A stretch of 64,000 nucleotides of DNA from Streptomyces sp. AC1-42W (GTDB taxonomy: Bacteria > Actinomycetota > Actinomycetes > Streptomycetales > Streptomycetaceae), in the NCBI RefSeq assembly GCF_003248355.1, contig NZ_QKWY01000001.1, forward strand, positions 950,001 to 1,014,000, in the 5' to 3' direction. A model generated the notes under the pieces. It did no database searches. It was not told the origin of the DNA and worked only from the letters and a program-made list of their open reading frames with translations. The translations under genes were made by a program, and so were the position numbers. Below are positions 28,330 through 39,994 of the stretch, one piece after another; the first letter of the stretch is position 1, and each line of letters starts with the position of its first letter.

Positions 28330-28785
28330 CAGCCCGGCCAGTTCGGTGCGCTGCTGGGCGGACAGCTCGCCGAGGATGGCGCGCTCCTGGGCCAGCAGTC
28401 CGGCCAGCGACTGATCGGCCTTGTCGCGGCCCTCGGCGGTGAGCCGGACCAGCACGCCGCGCCGGTCGCTGGGGTCGGGGAGCCGCTCGACGAGGTTCTT
28501 CTTGGTCAGCCGGTCGATGCGGTTGGTCATCGTGCCCGAGGTGACCAGGGTCTGGGTGAGCAGTTGGCCGGGGGAGAGCTGATACGGGGCGCCGGCCCGG
28601 CGCAGCGACGTGAGGACGTCGAACTCCCACGGCTCCAGCTGGTGCTCGGCGAAGGCGATGCGGCGGGCCCGGTCGAGGTGACGGGCCAGGCGCGAGACGC
28701 GGCTGAGGACCTCGAGCGGTTCCACGTCGAGGTCGGGGCGCTCTCGGCGCCATGCAGCGACCAGTCGGTCGACCTCGTCCTCCAT
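28291..28785 (-). CDS. tamR: MarR-family regulator TamR
   Basis: 164 residues. Winged helix of the MarR type: LEPWEFDVLTSLRRAGAPYQ, then SPGQLLTQTLVTSGTMTNRIDRL (recognition helix) and the wing DPSDRRGVLVRLT. It is divergent from tam, the arrangement described in S. coelicolor. There TamR represses tam and other citric-acid-cycle genes and is released by citrate, trans-aconitate and related ligands or by oxidation. ATG at 28785. Confidence 0.88.
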   Translation of the reverse strand: MEDEVDRLVAAWRRERPDLDVEPLEVLSRVSRLARHLDRARRIAFAEHQLEPWEFDVLTSLRRAGAPYQLSPGQLLTQTLVTSGTMTNRIDRLTKKNLVERLPDPSDRRGVLVRLTAEGRDKADQSLAGLLAQERAILGELSAQQRTELAGLLRRLTAPFDNIP

Positions 28786-28821
28786 GTGGATCAGTGTAGA
28801 GGGTCTGTCGATATGAAGTCT

Positions 28822-28849
28822 CTTGAATTCGAGTGTCTTGACATCAAGA
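28822..28849. promoter_or_regulatory. TamR operators in the tamR-tam gap
   Basis: Two dyads: CTTGAATTCGAG at 28822-28833 (one mismatch from perfect) and TCTTGA-CA-TCAAGA at 28836-28849. Together they form a TCTTGAnnTCAAGA-type pair of MarR boxes between the divergent starts, 25 and 37 bases from the two coding regions. Binding would block both promoters. Confidence 0.75.
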
Positions 28850-28873
28850 TACTTTCAGGTCGACCCTGGATCC

Positions 28874-29674
28874 ATGACCGCACCGCTCTGGGACCCCCGG
28901 CAATACCTGCGCCACGCGGACCACCGCACCCGGCCCTTCCACGACCTCCTGGCCCGCGCCCCCGACCCGCCCGGCACCCCCGCGCCCCGTGTCGCCGACC
29001 TCGGCTGCGGCGCCGGCAACGTCACCGCCCTGCTCGCCGAGCGCTGGCCCGCCGCCCGGATCACCGGCTACGACAGCTTGCCGCAGATGCTGGAACGGGC
29101 CCGCGCCCACACCACGGACCTGCTGGACTTCGCCGAGGCCGACGCCGCCACCTGGACGCCCTCGGAGCCGTACGGCCTGATCATCTCCAACGCCCTGCTC
29201 CAATGGGTGCCCGGCCACGCCGACCGCTTCCCGGACTGGCTGGACGCCCTGCTGCCCGGCGGCACCCTCGCCCTCCAGGTCCCCGGCAACTTCGACCAGC
29301 CCTCGCACGCCCTGATGCGCGAACTCGCCGAGTCCCCGCGCTGGCGCCCCCGCCTGGGCGGCCTGCTGCGCCACGCGGACGCCGTGCTGAGCCCCGCCGG
29401 TTACCTGGACGCGCTGACGGGCCCCGGCCTCACCGCCGACGTCTGGGAGACCACGTACCTCCATTTGCTGCCGGGCGAGGACCCGGTTCTGGACTGGGTC
29501 GAGGGCACCGGCCTGCGCCCCGTTCTCACCGCCCTCGCCGACGACGAGGAGGCCCTGAACGCCTTCCGCGCCGAACACCGCGCCCGCCTCCGCACGGCCT
29601 ACCCCCGGGGCCTGCACGGCACGGTGTTCCCCTTCCGCCGCATCTTCGCCGTGGCCCGGCGGGGGAAGCGATGA
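28874..29674 (+). CDS. tam: Trans-aconitate 2-methyltransferase
   Basis: 266 residues from the ATG at 28874. Class I SAM methyltransferase with motif I VADLGCGAGNVTALLAERWP near residue 40, YDSLPQML near 68, the Tam-typical SNALLQWVPGHADRFPDW near 110 and LQVPGNFDQPSH near 145. It esterifies trans-aconitate, a by-product that inhibits aconitase. The stop overlaps the start of the VOC gene (ATGA), so the two are co-expressed under TamR. Confidence 0.92.
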   Translation: MTAPLWDPRQYLRHADHRTRPFHDLLARAPDPPGTPAPRVADLGCGAGNVTALLAERWPAARITGYDSLPQMLERARAHTTDLLDFAEADAATWTPSEPYGLIISNALLQWVPGHADRFPDWLDALLPGGTLALQVPGNFDQPSHALMRELAESPRWRPRLGGLLRHADAVLSPAGYLDALTGPGLTADVWETTYLHLLPGEDPVLDWVEGTGLRPVLTALADDEEALNAFRAEHRARLRTAYPRGLHGTVFPFRRIFAVARRGKR

Positions 29675-30738
29675 TCGCCGCGCTCGACCATGTCCAGCTG
29701 GCCGCCCCCGAGGGCAGCGAGGAGGCGCTGCGCGCCTACTACGCGGACGTCCTCGGCATGACGGAGATCCGCAAGCCGCCCGTGCTCGCCGCCCGCGGCG
29801 GCTGCTGGTTCGCCGCCGGCGCCGTTCAGCTGCATCTGGGGATCGAGGCGGACTTCCGGCCGGCCCGCAAGGCCCATCCGGGGCTGCGGGTCACGGACAT
29901 CGAGGCGTACGCGGCCCGGCTGGCCGCACGCGGTGCCGAGGTGGTCTGGGACGGGAACCTGCCGGGACACCGCCGCTTCTACAGCCACGACCCGGTCGGC
30001 AACCGGCTGGAGTTCCTCGAACCCGTGTCCTTCTCCGGTCCGGGCCCCGCCCGCTCAGGCTCCCGGTTCCTCCGGTGTCGCAGGAGGTTCCTCCGGCGTC
30101 GGCGCCGGCCGGGTGAAGAGAACGGCGCGGGCGACCGGCGGAGCGAACAGCGCCGAGACGGGCCGGGCGAGCATGAGTACGGCACGGAAGGCGTCACCCA
30201 CGACCGGGTCGCCGGTCGCCCTCTCCTGGACGCGGCTCAGGTACCAGTCCGCGACCCGGTCCGCGGGCCCGCAGTCGAGGGCGTTGCCCATGGCGCCCGG
30301 CATCTTGCGATCCGCCCCGGCGGAGATGTCCCATGCCTGACGGGAGGCCGCGAGCAGCGCCCGCCGCACACGCCGGGTCGTGGGGCGCCGATCGGCGAGC
30401 GCGTCACGCAGGGCGACCGCGTTCATCGCGGCGACGGCCATGCCCTGGCCGTAGACCGGGTTGAAGGTGCACAGGGCGTCGCCGGTCGCGAGGAATCCCG
30501 CCGGCGTGCCGGGCAGGTCGTAGCGGCGGCGGATGTTGGCGGTGCGCCGGAAGCCGAACGGCGGGGAGAGCGGTTCGGCCTTCTCCAGCCAGCGGTCCAG
30601 GAGCGGATGGTCCAGCCGTTTGACGTACGACGTGAACCCGTCCTCGTCCGTGGGCGGTTCGGTGCCGCGCAGCCCGGACACGATCACCAGGTGGGTGCCG
30701 TCCTCCAGGGGCAGCGCACCGCCGCCGTGCGGCTGTGA
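29671..30738 (+). CDS. VOC (glyoxalase-fold) protein with an unstopped C-terminal extension
   Basis: The first 119 residues are a complete VOC domain: LDHVQLAAPEGSEEALRAYY, VQLHLGIEADF, and GHRRFYSHDPVGNRLEFLEP with the usual His and Glu metal ligands. Such proteins normally stop within a few residues of this point (base about 30030). Here the frame stays open to 30738, adding about 235 Arg- and Gly-rich residues antisense to the oxidoreductase gene. The extension looks like a chance reading frame. The stop was probably lost by mutation or frameshift. ATG at 29671 overlaps the tam stop. Confidence 0.6.
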   Translation: MIAALDHVQLAAPEGSEEALRAYYADVLGMTEIRKPPVLAARGGCWFAAGAVQLHLGIEADFRPARKAHPGLRVTDIEAYAARLAARGAEVVWDGNLPGHRRFYSHDPVGNRLEFLEPVSFSGPGPARSGSRFLRCRRRFLRRRRRPGEENGAGDRRSEQRRDGPGEHEYGTEGVTHDRVAGRPLLDAAQVPVRDPVRGPAVEGVAHGARHLAIRPGGDVPCLTGGREQRPPHTPGRGAPIGERVTQGDRVHRGDGHALAVDRVEGAQGVAGREESRRRAGQVVAAADVGGAPEAERRGERFGLLQPAVQERMVQPFDVRREPVLVRGRFGAAQPGHDHQVGAVLQGQRTAAVRL

Positions 30739-31452
30739 GGGGCCCGGATAGACGTAGTACCCGACGGTCGGACCGTCGAGAACCCCCTCCGGGCCGCGGT
30801 AGACGCGGGAGGCGTAGGCGAGCCCCGTGTCGATGGTCTCCTCGTGCGGGGCCGGGGCGCCGCATGCGGCGAGCCACTGCGGGGCCTTCGTACCGGCGCC
30901 GGAGGCATCGACCACCAGGTCGGCCGCCAGGGCCCGGGGTTCCGCATGGGTGTCCCCGGAACGGTCCCGCAGCAGTACGCCCCTCACCCGCGAGGCGTCA
31001 CCGAGGAGCCCCACGACGTCGGTGCCCTCCAGAGTGCTGATCAGCGGGTTGGCGAGAACCCGCCGCCGTACCAGTTCCTCCAGTTGGGCACGGGACCCGG
31101 TATAGATGTGTGTGGAGGGGCGCACGCGCCGGAACCAGCGCCCGGCCTGCCGGAGCACTAGGTCCGACGGCATGCCCACCCACGGCGCACCCGCCTTCCG
31201 TAAATCCGCGAGGAAGCCCGGCAGCAGCGCTTCCACGGCGACCTGTCCACCCTCCAGCAGCACATGGGGATGGCGCCCTTGCGGCACGCCGGACCGCGGC
31301 TCGGCGCCGTCCGGGAACCGGTCACGCTCGACGACGGTCACCCGGTCGGCGTGCCCGGCCAGCACATGCGCCGCGAGCAGCCCCGAGAGGCTCCCGCCCA
31401 CGACCACCACATGACGTCCACGGCGGCTGCCCGCGTCCACGGCAGAGTTCAC
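30055..31452 (-). CDS. FAD-dependent oxidoreductase (p-hydroxybenzoate hydroxylase-like)
   Basis: 465 residues from the GTG at 31452 (GGGAG upstream). N-terminal dinucleotide-binding VVVVGGSLSGLLAAHVLAGH, then VVERDRF (ribose-binding Glu); ADLVVDASGAGTKAPQWL near residue 170; late FAD motif GFLATGDALCTFNPVYGQGM near 340. This is the pattern of squalene-epoxidase-like and geranylgeranyl-reductase-like flavoenzymes that act on lipids or aromatics. Substrate unknown. Its 3' end lies opposite the extended VOC frame. Confidence 0.85.
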   Translation of the reverse strand: MNSAVDAGSRRGRHVVVVGGSLSGLLAAHVLAGHADRVTVVERDRFPDGAEPRSGVPQGRHPHVLLEGGQVAVEALLPGFLADLRKAGAPWVGMPSDLVLRQAGRWFRRVRPSTHIYTGSRAQLEELVRRRVLANPLISTLEGTDVVGLLGDASRVRGVLLRDRSGDTHAEPRALAADLVVDASGAGTKAPQWLAACGAPAPHEETIDTGLAYASRVYRGPEGVLDGPTVGYYVYPGPSQPHGGGALPLEDGTHLVIVSGLRGTEPPTDEDGFTSYVKRLDHPLLDRWLEKAEPLSPPFGFRRTANIRRRYDLPGTPAGFLATGDALCTFNPVYGQGMAVAAMNAVALRDALADRRPTTRRVRRALLAASRQAWDISAGADRKMPGAMGNALDCGPADRVADWYLSRVQERATGDPVVGDAFRAVLMLARPVSALFAPPVARAVLFTRPAPTPEEPPATPEEPGA

Positions 31453-31592
31453 CGGCTCACTCCCTGATCGGCCCTCGACATCGATTCGTCGCAAGTGTCC
31501 CACCGCGGAAGCCTGGTGGGCCGAGGTTCGGCCACAGCGCGGCGCGGGTCGGGACACACGAGTGAGTGGTGGGGCGGGAGTGGAACACGTCT

Positions 31593-31658
31593 CCGCGGCC
31601 TTCGCACCGGACGTGTGCGCTCCTAGGTCGGAGCACACGATCCGGGCGAAGGCCGCGG
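31593..31658. terminator. Very long hairpin between two leftward genes
   Basis: Nearly 30 paired bases with a few bulges: CCGCGGCCTTCGC...GTGTGCGCTCC against GGAGCACAC...GCGAAGGCCGCGG, loop around CTAGGT. It starts 13 bases after the FG-GAP gene stop on the minus strand and should terminate that transcript. Confidence 0.75.
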
Positions 31659-31671
31659 GACGAAGACCGGC

Positions 31672-33432
31672 CTAGTACAGGCCGTTGTAGATGTCCCAGC
31701 CGTAGCCGATCTTCGCGCGCTTGTTCAGCTTGCCGGTGCCGGTCGACGAGTAGCGGTACACGTCGCCCTTGCCGTCGATGCCGACCAGGTCCGCGTGGCC
31801 GTCGCCGTCCATGTCGCCCGGGGCGGCGAACTGCTTGTAGATGTTGTAGCCGTAGCCGAGCTTCACGCGGGCCGAGAGCGGCTTCGAGGCGTTGCCCGTG
31901 CCCTTGTACAGGTACAGGTTGCCCTTGGTGTCGCGGGCCACGACGTCCGCGATGCCGTCGCCGCTGAGGTCACCGGCGCCGACGATCTTGTTGTACGTGT
32001 TGTAGCCGTAGCCGACCTTGGCCTTGGCCGCGAACTTGGTGCCGAGCCCGTTGCCCTTGTACAGGTACAGGTTGCCCTTGGTGTCGCGGGCCAGGAGGTC
32101 GCCCTTGCCGTCGCCGGTCAGGTCGCCCGGACCGGTGAGGCTGTTGTAGACCTGCCAGCCGGTGCCGATGTAGTCGCCGTTGACGTAGAGCGTGCCCTTG
32201 TAGTTCTGGACCAGGTCGCCCCAGCCGTCGTTGTCGAGCGACGACGCCATCGACAGGCTCACGCTGTTCCAGCCGCTGTCCGAGCCGTCGCCCTGACGCG
32301 GGAAGAACTTCCCGTTGTTGCGGTTCTGGTACCAGTACAGGCTGCCGCCCTTGGAACGGCCCAGGACCTCGTGCTTGCCGAAGTCCGGGTTGCCGCCCGC
32401 GCCGACGAACAGCGCCGCCGCGTTCCAGCCCGTGCCGCCCTCGACGCGCTTCTCGAAGGTGCCGTCGCCCTTCGAGTAGTACGTGTACAGCGTGCCGTTC
32501 ACCTTGCGGGCGACGATGTCGCCCAGGCCGTCGCCGTCCACGTCGTCGAAGCTGATCAGCTGGTTGTAGATGTCCCAGCCGTAGCCGACCTTCACGCGCG
32601 CCTTGAACGGGTTCGACGCGTCGCCGGTACCGGCGTAGAAGTACACGTCGCCGTTGGGCTTGCGGGCGATGATGTCGCCCAGCCCGTCGCCGTTGACGTC
32701 GTTGGCGCCGACGATCTGGTCGTACGTGTTCCAGCCGTAGCCGACCTTGACACCGGCCTTGAAGGGCGCGCTGTTCACATTGCCGGTCGAGATGTACACG
32801 TAGATGTCGCCGGAGGGCGTCCGCGCGAGCAGGTCGCCGCGGCCGTCGCCGTTCAGGTCGCCGGGGGAGACGACCTTGTTGTACTTCTGCCAGCCGTTGC
32901 CCGACCAGGTGACGTAGCCGGTGCTGTCCGCGCCCCAGCTCTGGTAGAGCGAGAGCTTGCCGGACGCCGACAGCGTCAGCACCTCGGCCATCCCGCCGCC
33001 GTCCAGGTCGCCCGGCGTGATGATGTCCTTCGGCGTCTCGAACTGGTCGTCGCTGTAGATCGTGTACGCGTGCGAGCCCGAGGAGTCCGTGATCGCGTAC
33101 AGGTTGCCGTCCAGGCCCCGGTACAGCATGTCGCTGTAGCCGTCGCCGTCCAGGTCGGCACGCGGCTTCGCGGGAACGACCGCGGACGGGGACTGCGCAC
33201 CCGGTGCGGCGGACGCGTCCGACTTCTTCTTCGCCGAGCGCTTCGGCAGGGTGAGCGTCGGCTGCGCGCCGAGCTCCGGGGTGTTCTGCGCGGTGGCGCC
33301 GCTCGGAGCGGTCGCCGAGTCATCGGCCGAGGCCGGGGCCGCCAGCAGCATGCCGGCGGAAAGGACGAGTGCGGTGCAGGCCGCGATCCGCCGCGCACGC
33401 TTGGAGCGCGTAACAGAACGGCCGGGTTCCAC
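31672..33432 (-). CDS. Secreted FG-GAP/VCBS-repeat protein
   Basis: 586 residues from a GTG at 33432; an upstream in-frame GTG at 33504 would place the start inside a stem-loop, so I reject it. Signal peptide (ARRIAACTALVLSAGMLLAAPASA) and a low-complexity Lys/Ser/Ala region. Eight or nine FG-GAP-type repeats follow, each with a D-x-D-G-D-G-x-x-D calcium loop (DLDGDGYSDML, DLNGDGRGDLL, DVNGDGLGDII) and a GYGWNTYD/GYGWDIYN strand. The repeats should fold into a seven- or eight-bladed propeller outside the cell. No enzymatic domain. Probably an adhesin or carbohydrate-associated protein. Confidence 0.88.
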   Translation of the reverse strand: MEPGRSVTRSKRARRIAACTALVLSAGMLLAAPASADDSATAPSGATAQNTPELGAQPTLTLPKRSAKKKSDASAAPGAQSPSAVVPAKPRADLDGDGYSDMLYRGLDGNLYAITDSSGSHAYTIYSDDQFETPKDIITPGDLDGGGMAEVLTLSASGKLSLYQSWGADSTGYVTWSGNGWQKYNKVVSPGDLNGDGRGDLLARTPSGDIYVYISTGNVNSAPFKAGVKVGYGWNTYDQIVGANDVNGDGLGDIIARKPNGDVYFYAGTGDASNPFKARVKVGYGWDIYNQLISFDDVDGDGLGDIVARKVNGTLYTYYSKGDGTFEKRVEGGTGWNAAALFVGAGGNPDFGKHEVLGRSKGGSLYWYQNRNNGKFFPRQGDGSDSGWNSVSLSMASSLDNDGWGDLVQNYKGTLYVNGDYIGTGWQVYNSLTGPGDLTGDGKGDLLARDTKGNLYLYKGNGLGTKFAAKAKVGYGYNTYNKIVGAGDLSGDGIADVVARDTKGNLYLYKGTGNASKPLSARVKLGYGYNIYKQFAAPGDMDGDGHADLVGIDGKGDVYRYSSTGTGKLNKRAKIGYGWDIYNGLY

Positions 33433-33486
33433 AGAAGTCAAAGCCCCCCCAGGGGTAAGTGGTGGAACCGGGAGAAAGGCGATCGC

Positions 33487-33571
33487 ACGGTGCAAAACGT
33501 GCACCGTTCACAGGTGCATTACATGCAGGCGACGCATTCCCGGAATGGTCACAGACTCTACAACTGTGACC
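33487..33571. promoter_or_regulatory. Two inverted repeats upstream of the FG-GAP gene
   Basis: ACGGTGCA-AAACG-TGCACCGT at 33487-33507 and GGTCACAG-N9-CTGTGACC at 33547-33571, both with perfect 8-base arms. They lie 55-140 bases upstream of the start. One or both may be operators; the first could also form a leader stem-loop. Confidence 0.5.
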
Positions 33572-33632
33572 ACCGGGACTGTAGTGGTTTAGCGCTGGAT
33601 CAAGGTTGCGGCTTGGACACATCCGCGACCGC

Positions 33633-33692
33633 GGCCGCGGAAAACCGCCCGGCCGCGGAGATCCGGACGGCCGCGGAAACCCGGACGGCCCG
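33633..33692. repeat. 18-base tandem repeat
   Basis: Three copies and a start of a fourth, each beginning GGCCGCGGA (33633, 33651, 33669; partial at 33687), directly after the TetR stop codon. The units vary in the middle. No function assigned. Confidence 0.7.
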
Positions 33693-34379
33693 TCAGCTCT
33701 TGCGGTGCCCTATCAGCCGCGGCTTGGACTCCAGATTCTCCAGACCGTGCCAGGCCAGATTCACCAGATGCGCCGCGACCTCCGCCTTCTTCGGCTTGCG
33801 CGCGTTCACCCACCACTGACCCGTCAGCGCCACCATGCCCACCAGCGCCTGCGCGTACAGCGGGGCCAGCTTCGGATCGAATCCCCTGGCCTTGAACTCC
33901 AGCCCCAGGATGTCCTCCACCTGGGTGGCGATATCGCTGATCAGGGAGGCGAACGTGCCCGTGGACTGCGCCACCGGAGAGTCCCGGACGAGAATGCGGA
34001 AGCCGTCCGTGTACGTCTCGATGTAGTCCAGCAGGGCGAAGGCCGCCTGCTCCAGGAGCTCACGCGGATGGCCCGCGGTCAGCGCACCGGTCACCATGTC
34101 CAGGAGCTTGCGCATCTCCCGGTCCACCACGACCGCGTACAGCCCCTCCTTGCCGCCGAAGTGCTCGTAGACGACCGGCTTCGACACCCCCGCGCGGGCC
34201 GCGATCTCCTCGACCGACGTGCCCTCGAAGCCCTTGTCCGCGAACAGGGTGCGACCGATGTCCAGCAACTGCTCACGGCGTTCCTTCCCGGTCATCCGCA
34301 CCCGGCGGGCCCGCCGGGACGAGGGTGCACGGGTGTTCTCGCTGCCTGCGCTGGAGTCGGTCGCCACGTCGTCCATCAT
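33693..34379 (-). CDS. TetR-family regulator
   Basis: 228 residues from the first of two adjacent ATGs (34379), which overlaps the desaturase stop. N-terminal [23 protein letters not shown] followed by [20 protein letters not shown]. The C-terminal domain is all-helical with LALAWHGLE-type ending. It is co-transcribed with a fatty acid desaturase. By analogy with lipid-responsive TetR proteins it may repress that gene and sense acyl-CoA chain type. Candidate operators lie upstream of the desaturase. Confidence 0.85.
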   Translation of the reverse strand: MMDDVATDSSAGSENTRAPSSRRARRVRMTGKERREQLLDIGRTLFADKGFEGTSVEEIAARAGVSKPVVYEHFGGKEGLYAVVVDREMRKLLDMVTGALTAGHPRELLEQAAFALLDYIETYTDGFRILVRDSPVAQSTGTFASLISDIATQVEDILGLEFKARGFDPKLAPLYAQALVGMVALTGQWWVNARKPKKAEVAAHLVNLAWHGLENLESKPRLIGHRKS

Positions 34380-35359
34380 GCCGGGTCGGCCGCCGCGGGG
34401 TGGCGCCGGGACTCGATCCGGGCGGAGTCCGGCCAGCGCACGTCGTAGGCCCAGCCGGCCCGCTCGAACCAGCGGATGAGCCGGGCACTCGAATCGATCT
34501 GACCCCGCATCACGCCGTGCCGCGCGCTCGTCGGGTCCGCGTGGTGCAGGTTGTGCCAGGACTCGCCGCAGGACAGGACCGCCAGCCACCACACGTTGCC
34601 CGAGCGGTCGCGGGACCTGAAGGGGCGCTTGCCCACCGCGTGGCAGATCGAGTTGATCGACCACGTCACGTGGTGCAGCAGGGCCACCCGTACCAGCGAG
34701 CCCCAGAAGAACGCCGTCGCCGCACCCCACCACGACATCGTCACCAGCCCGCCGACCAGCGGGGGAATCGCCAGCGAGATGATCGTGAACGTCATGAAGT
34801 GACGGGAGACACGGCGGATCGCCGGGTCCTTGATGAGGTCCGGGGCGTACTTCTGCTGCGGAGTCTGCTCCTCATCGAACATCCATGCGATGTGAGCCCA
34901 CCACAGACCCTTCAGCAGCGCCGGCAGCGTCTCACCGAACCGCCACGGCGAATGCGGATCGCCGTCCGCGTCCGAGAACCGGTGATGCTTGCGGTGATCG
35001 GCCACCCAGCGCACCAGAGGACCCTCGACCGCCAGCGAACCGGCCACCGCCAGAGCGATGCGGAGCGGACGCTTCGCCTTGAACGAACCATGCGTGAAAT
35101 AGCGGTGGAAACCGATCGTGATGCCATGGCAGCCGATGAAGTACATCGCCACCAGCAGACCCAGATCGAGCCAGCTCACACCGCGGCCCCAGGCCAGCGG
35201 CACCGCCGCGACCAGCGCCACGAACGGAACGACGATGAACAGCAGCAACGCGATCTGCTCGATCGACCGCTTGTTGTCCCCGCCGAGCGTGGCGGAGGGA
35301 GGAACAGGATCACCGGCCGCCGGAGCGGCGGCCTCGATCACATCGGGGCTGGTCTTCAT
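34376..35359 (-). CDS. Membrane acyl-CoA (delta-9) desaturase
   Basis: 327 residues with four membrane helices. Three histidine boxes that bind the di-iron centre: HRYFTH near residue 85, HRKHHR near 122, and HNLHH near 270. It introduces a double bond into fatty acyl chains and adjusts membrane fluidity. ATG at 35359 with AGGGGA upstream. Followed directly by its TetR-type neighbour with overlapping ATGA. Confidence 0.92.
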   Translation of the reverse strand: MKTSPDVIEAAAPAAGDPVPPSATLGGDNKRSIEQIALLLFIVVPFVALVAAVPLAWGRGVSWLDLGLLVAMYFIGCHGITIGFHRYFTHGSFKAKRPLRIALAVAGSLAVEGPLVRWVADHRKHHRFSDADGDPHSPWRFGETLPALLKGLWWAHIAWMFDEEQTPQQKYAPDLIKDPAIRRVSRHFMTFTIISLAIPPLVGGLVTMSWWGAATAFFWGSLVRVALLHHVTWSINSICHAVGKRPFRSRDRSGNVWWLAVLSCGESWHNLHHADPTSARHGVMRGQIDSSARLIRWFERAGWAYDVRWPDSARIESRRHPAAADPA

Positions 35360-35399
35360 GGGGAGTCCCCTGGGGGTGAGAACGAGACGGACAACCGGG

Positions 35400-35428
35400 G
35401 TTACGCACCCGTAACCTACGGCTTCGTA
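35400..35428. promoter_or_regulatory. Paired TACG-N4-CGTA dyads upstream of the desaturase
   Basis: GTTACG-CACC-CGTAAC at 35400-35415 and TACG-GCTT-CGTA at 35417-35428, with centres 15 bases apart. Position in the desaturase promoter region and tandem spacing fit cooperative binding of two TetR dimers. Confidence 0.65.
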
Positions 35429-35695
35429 AGTATGTCAGCGCGCAGGCCCGCCCACGAGAGGGCGAAACACCGCGCACAGACGCACGAATACCGGGTAGAC
35501 ACACACCGCGTACCCCGGCCGGAGCCGCTGACAATCGGACGGCCCCTCCGGGGCGCGAACAGCGCCGAAAGCACGGACACCTATCCTGGAGAGGTCGGAC
35601 AGCGCGGTCCGCACCCTGCTTTCCGGGGTGGCGTCGGCATCCGCCGACCGCGGTCCCCGGACCCCGTGCACAACCACTGCAAGGAGCCGCACACT

Positions 35696-38425
<2,730 letters not shown>

Positions 38426-38442
38426 GCCGGCCCCGCACACAC

Positions 38443-38478
38443 GGACGGGGCGCGGGGGAATCCCCCCGCGCCCCGTCC
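38443..38478 (+). terminator. ppc terminator
   Basis: GGACGGGGCGCGGGGG paired with its complement around a 3-base AAT loop, 17 bases after the stop. It also lies after the convergent pth gene and may serve both. Confidence 0.8.
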
Positions 38479-38500
38479 CGCTCCACCGGCACGGACCCGG

Positions 38501-39094
38501 TCAGGAGTTGTACGCGGACTGCGCGCGCTCCAGCCCCTCCGCCAGCAGGCACTCCACCGCGTCCGCCGCCCGGTCCACCTCCAGCGCCAGCTCCTTGCGC
38601 TCCATGGAGGAGAAGTCCTTCAGCACGAAGTCCGCCACCTGCATCCGCCCCGGCGGCCGGCCGATCCCGAACCGCACCCGGTGATAGTCCGGACCCATCG
38701 CCTTCGTCATCGACTTCAGCCCGTTGTGCCCGTTGTCGCCGCCGCCCAGCTTCAGCCGCAGCGTCCCGTAGTCGATGTCCAGCTCGTCGTGGACCGCCAC
38801 CACATGGTCCAGCGGCACCTTGTAGAAGTCCCGCAGCGCCGCGACCGGGCCGCCGGACAGGTTCATGTACGACATCGGCTTGGCGACCACCACCCGCCGG
38901 CTCAGCGGCCCCGGCGGACCGATCCGCCCCTCCAGGACCTGCGCCTGGGCCTTCGGGGCGCGCTTGAACTTCCCGCCGATCCGCTCGGCGAGCAGGTCGG
39001 CGACCATGAAGCCGACGTTGTGCCGGTTCGCCGCGTACTCGGGGCCGGGGTTGCCCAGCCCCACGATCAGCCAGGGGTCGGTGGCTTCGGACAT
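38501..39094 (-). CDS. pth: Peptidyl-tRNA hydrolase
   Basis: 197 residues. Releases peptides from prematurely dissociated peptidyl-tRNA. Signatures: [22 protein letters not shown] (catalytic His), [40 protein letters not shown] (Asp and Asn), and [11 protein letters not shown]. It lies next to rplY, as in many actinomycetes, and is convergent with ppc. Confidence 0.94.
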   Translation of the reverse strand: MSEATDPWLIVGLGNPGPEYAANRHNVGFMVADLLAERIGGKFKRAPKAQAQVLEGRIGPPGPLSRRVVVAKPMSYMNLSGGPVAALRDFYKVPLDHVVAVHDELDIDYGTLRLKLGGGDNGHNGLKSMTKAMGPDYHRVRFGIGRPPGRMQVADFVLKDFSSMERKELALEVDRAADAVECLLAEGLERAQSAYNS

Positions 39095-39154
39095 CGCGTG
39101 CGGTCTCCTCGTTCGTACACGTTGTGCCCCCGTACGGCGGGCGCGGACAGGAAG

Positions 39155-39196
39155 ACGGGGCGGCGGCTCCCCGGTGAAGGGAGACCACCGCCCCGT
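39155..39196 (-). terminator. Hairpin after rplY
   Basis: ACGGGGCGG and CCGCCCCGT arms extended with several mismatches, 24 bases downstream of the rplY stop on the minus strand and upstream of the pth start. Confidence 0.6.
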
Positions 39197-39220
39197 CAGT
39201 CAAGCAGGTACGGCGAGGGC

Positions 39221-39802
39221 TCAGGCCTCCTCGCCGGCCTCCTCGGCCGGGGCCTCCTCGACCTGCGCGGCGACGACCTGCAGCACGATGGCGTTCGGGT
39301 CGCCCTCGGCCAGCACCGAGCCGGCCGGCAGCGGGATGTCCTTGGCGAGGATGGACGCACCGGCGTCCAGGCCCTTCACGGAGACCGTGACGGACTCGGG
39401 GATGTTGGTGGCCTCGGCCTCGACGAGCAGCGTGTTCATCACGTACTCGAGCAGGTTGCCGCCCGGCGCCAGGTCGCCCTCGACGTGCACCGCGATCTCG
39501 ACGTTGACCTTCTCGCCGCGCTTCACGGTGAGCAGGTCGACGTGCTCGATGTCGCCCTTGAGCGGGTTGCGCTGGACGGCCTTCGGGATGACCAGCGCGT
39601 CCTTGCCGTCGATCTCCAGACCGATCAGCACGTTGGCGGTACGGAGCGCGAGCAGCAGCTCGTGGCCCGGCAGGGTGATGTGGACCGGCTCGGCGCCGTG
39701 GCCGTAGACGACCGCGGGAACCTGGTGGGCACGGCGCGCGCGGCGGGCGGCACCCTTACCGAACTCGGTACGGACCTGGGCACTCAGCTTGATCTCGGCC
39801 AT
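39221..39802 (-). CDS. rplY: 50S ribosomal protein L25 (Ctc type)
   Basis: 193 residues from the ATG at 39802 (GAGGAGT upstream). The N-terminal L25 domain binds 5S rRNA (KLSAQVRTEFGKGAARRARR, VPAVVYGHGAEPVHI). The C-terminal beta domain is that of the general stress protein Ctc family, ending in an acidic EEAPAEEAGEEA tail. A longer reading frame upstream of 39802 has no start signal of its own. Confidence 0.93.
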   Translation of the reverse strand: MAEIKLSAQVRTEFGKGAARRARRAHQVPAVVYGHGAEPVHITLPGHELLLALRTANVLIGLEIDGKDALVIPKAVQRNPLKGDIEHVDLLTVKRGEKVNVEIAVHVEGDLAPGGNLLEYVMNTLLVEAEATNIPESVTVSVKGLDAGASILAKDIPLPAGSVLAEGDPNAIVLQVVAAQVEEAPAEEAGEEA

Positions 39803-39994
39803 GGTGGCACTCCTCGTGAGGTGACGGAAGAACGGACGGTCACCCGGCCAAAACTGGCCTGCTACGAAGAGCGCGCCGATAACGGAGCCCCGTACACAGG
39901 TACGGCCTCCCTCGCCGAGCAACTCGTCGAGTCTACCCGGCGGAGAGGCCGCACCCCAAAGTGGATCAACGGCGGCGGTGGCCGCCGCCCGGTC

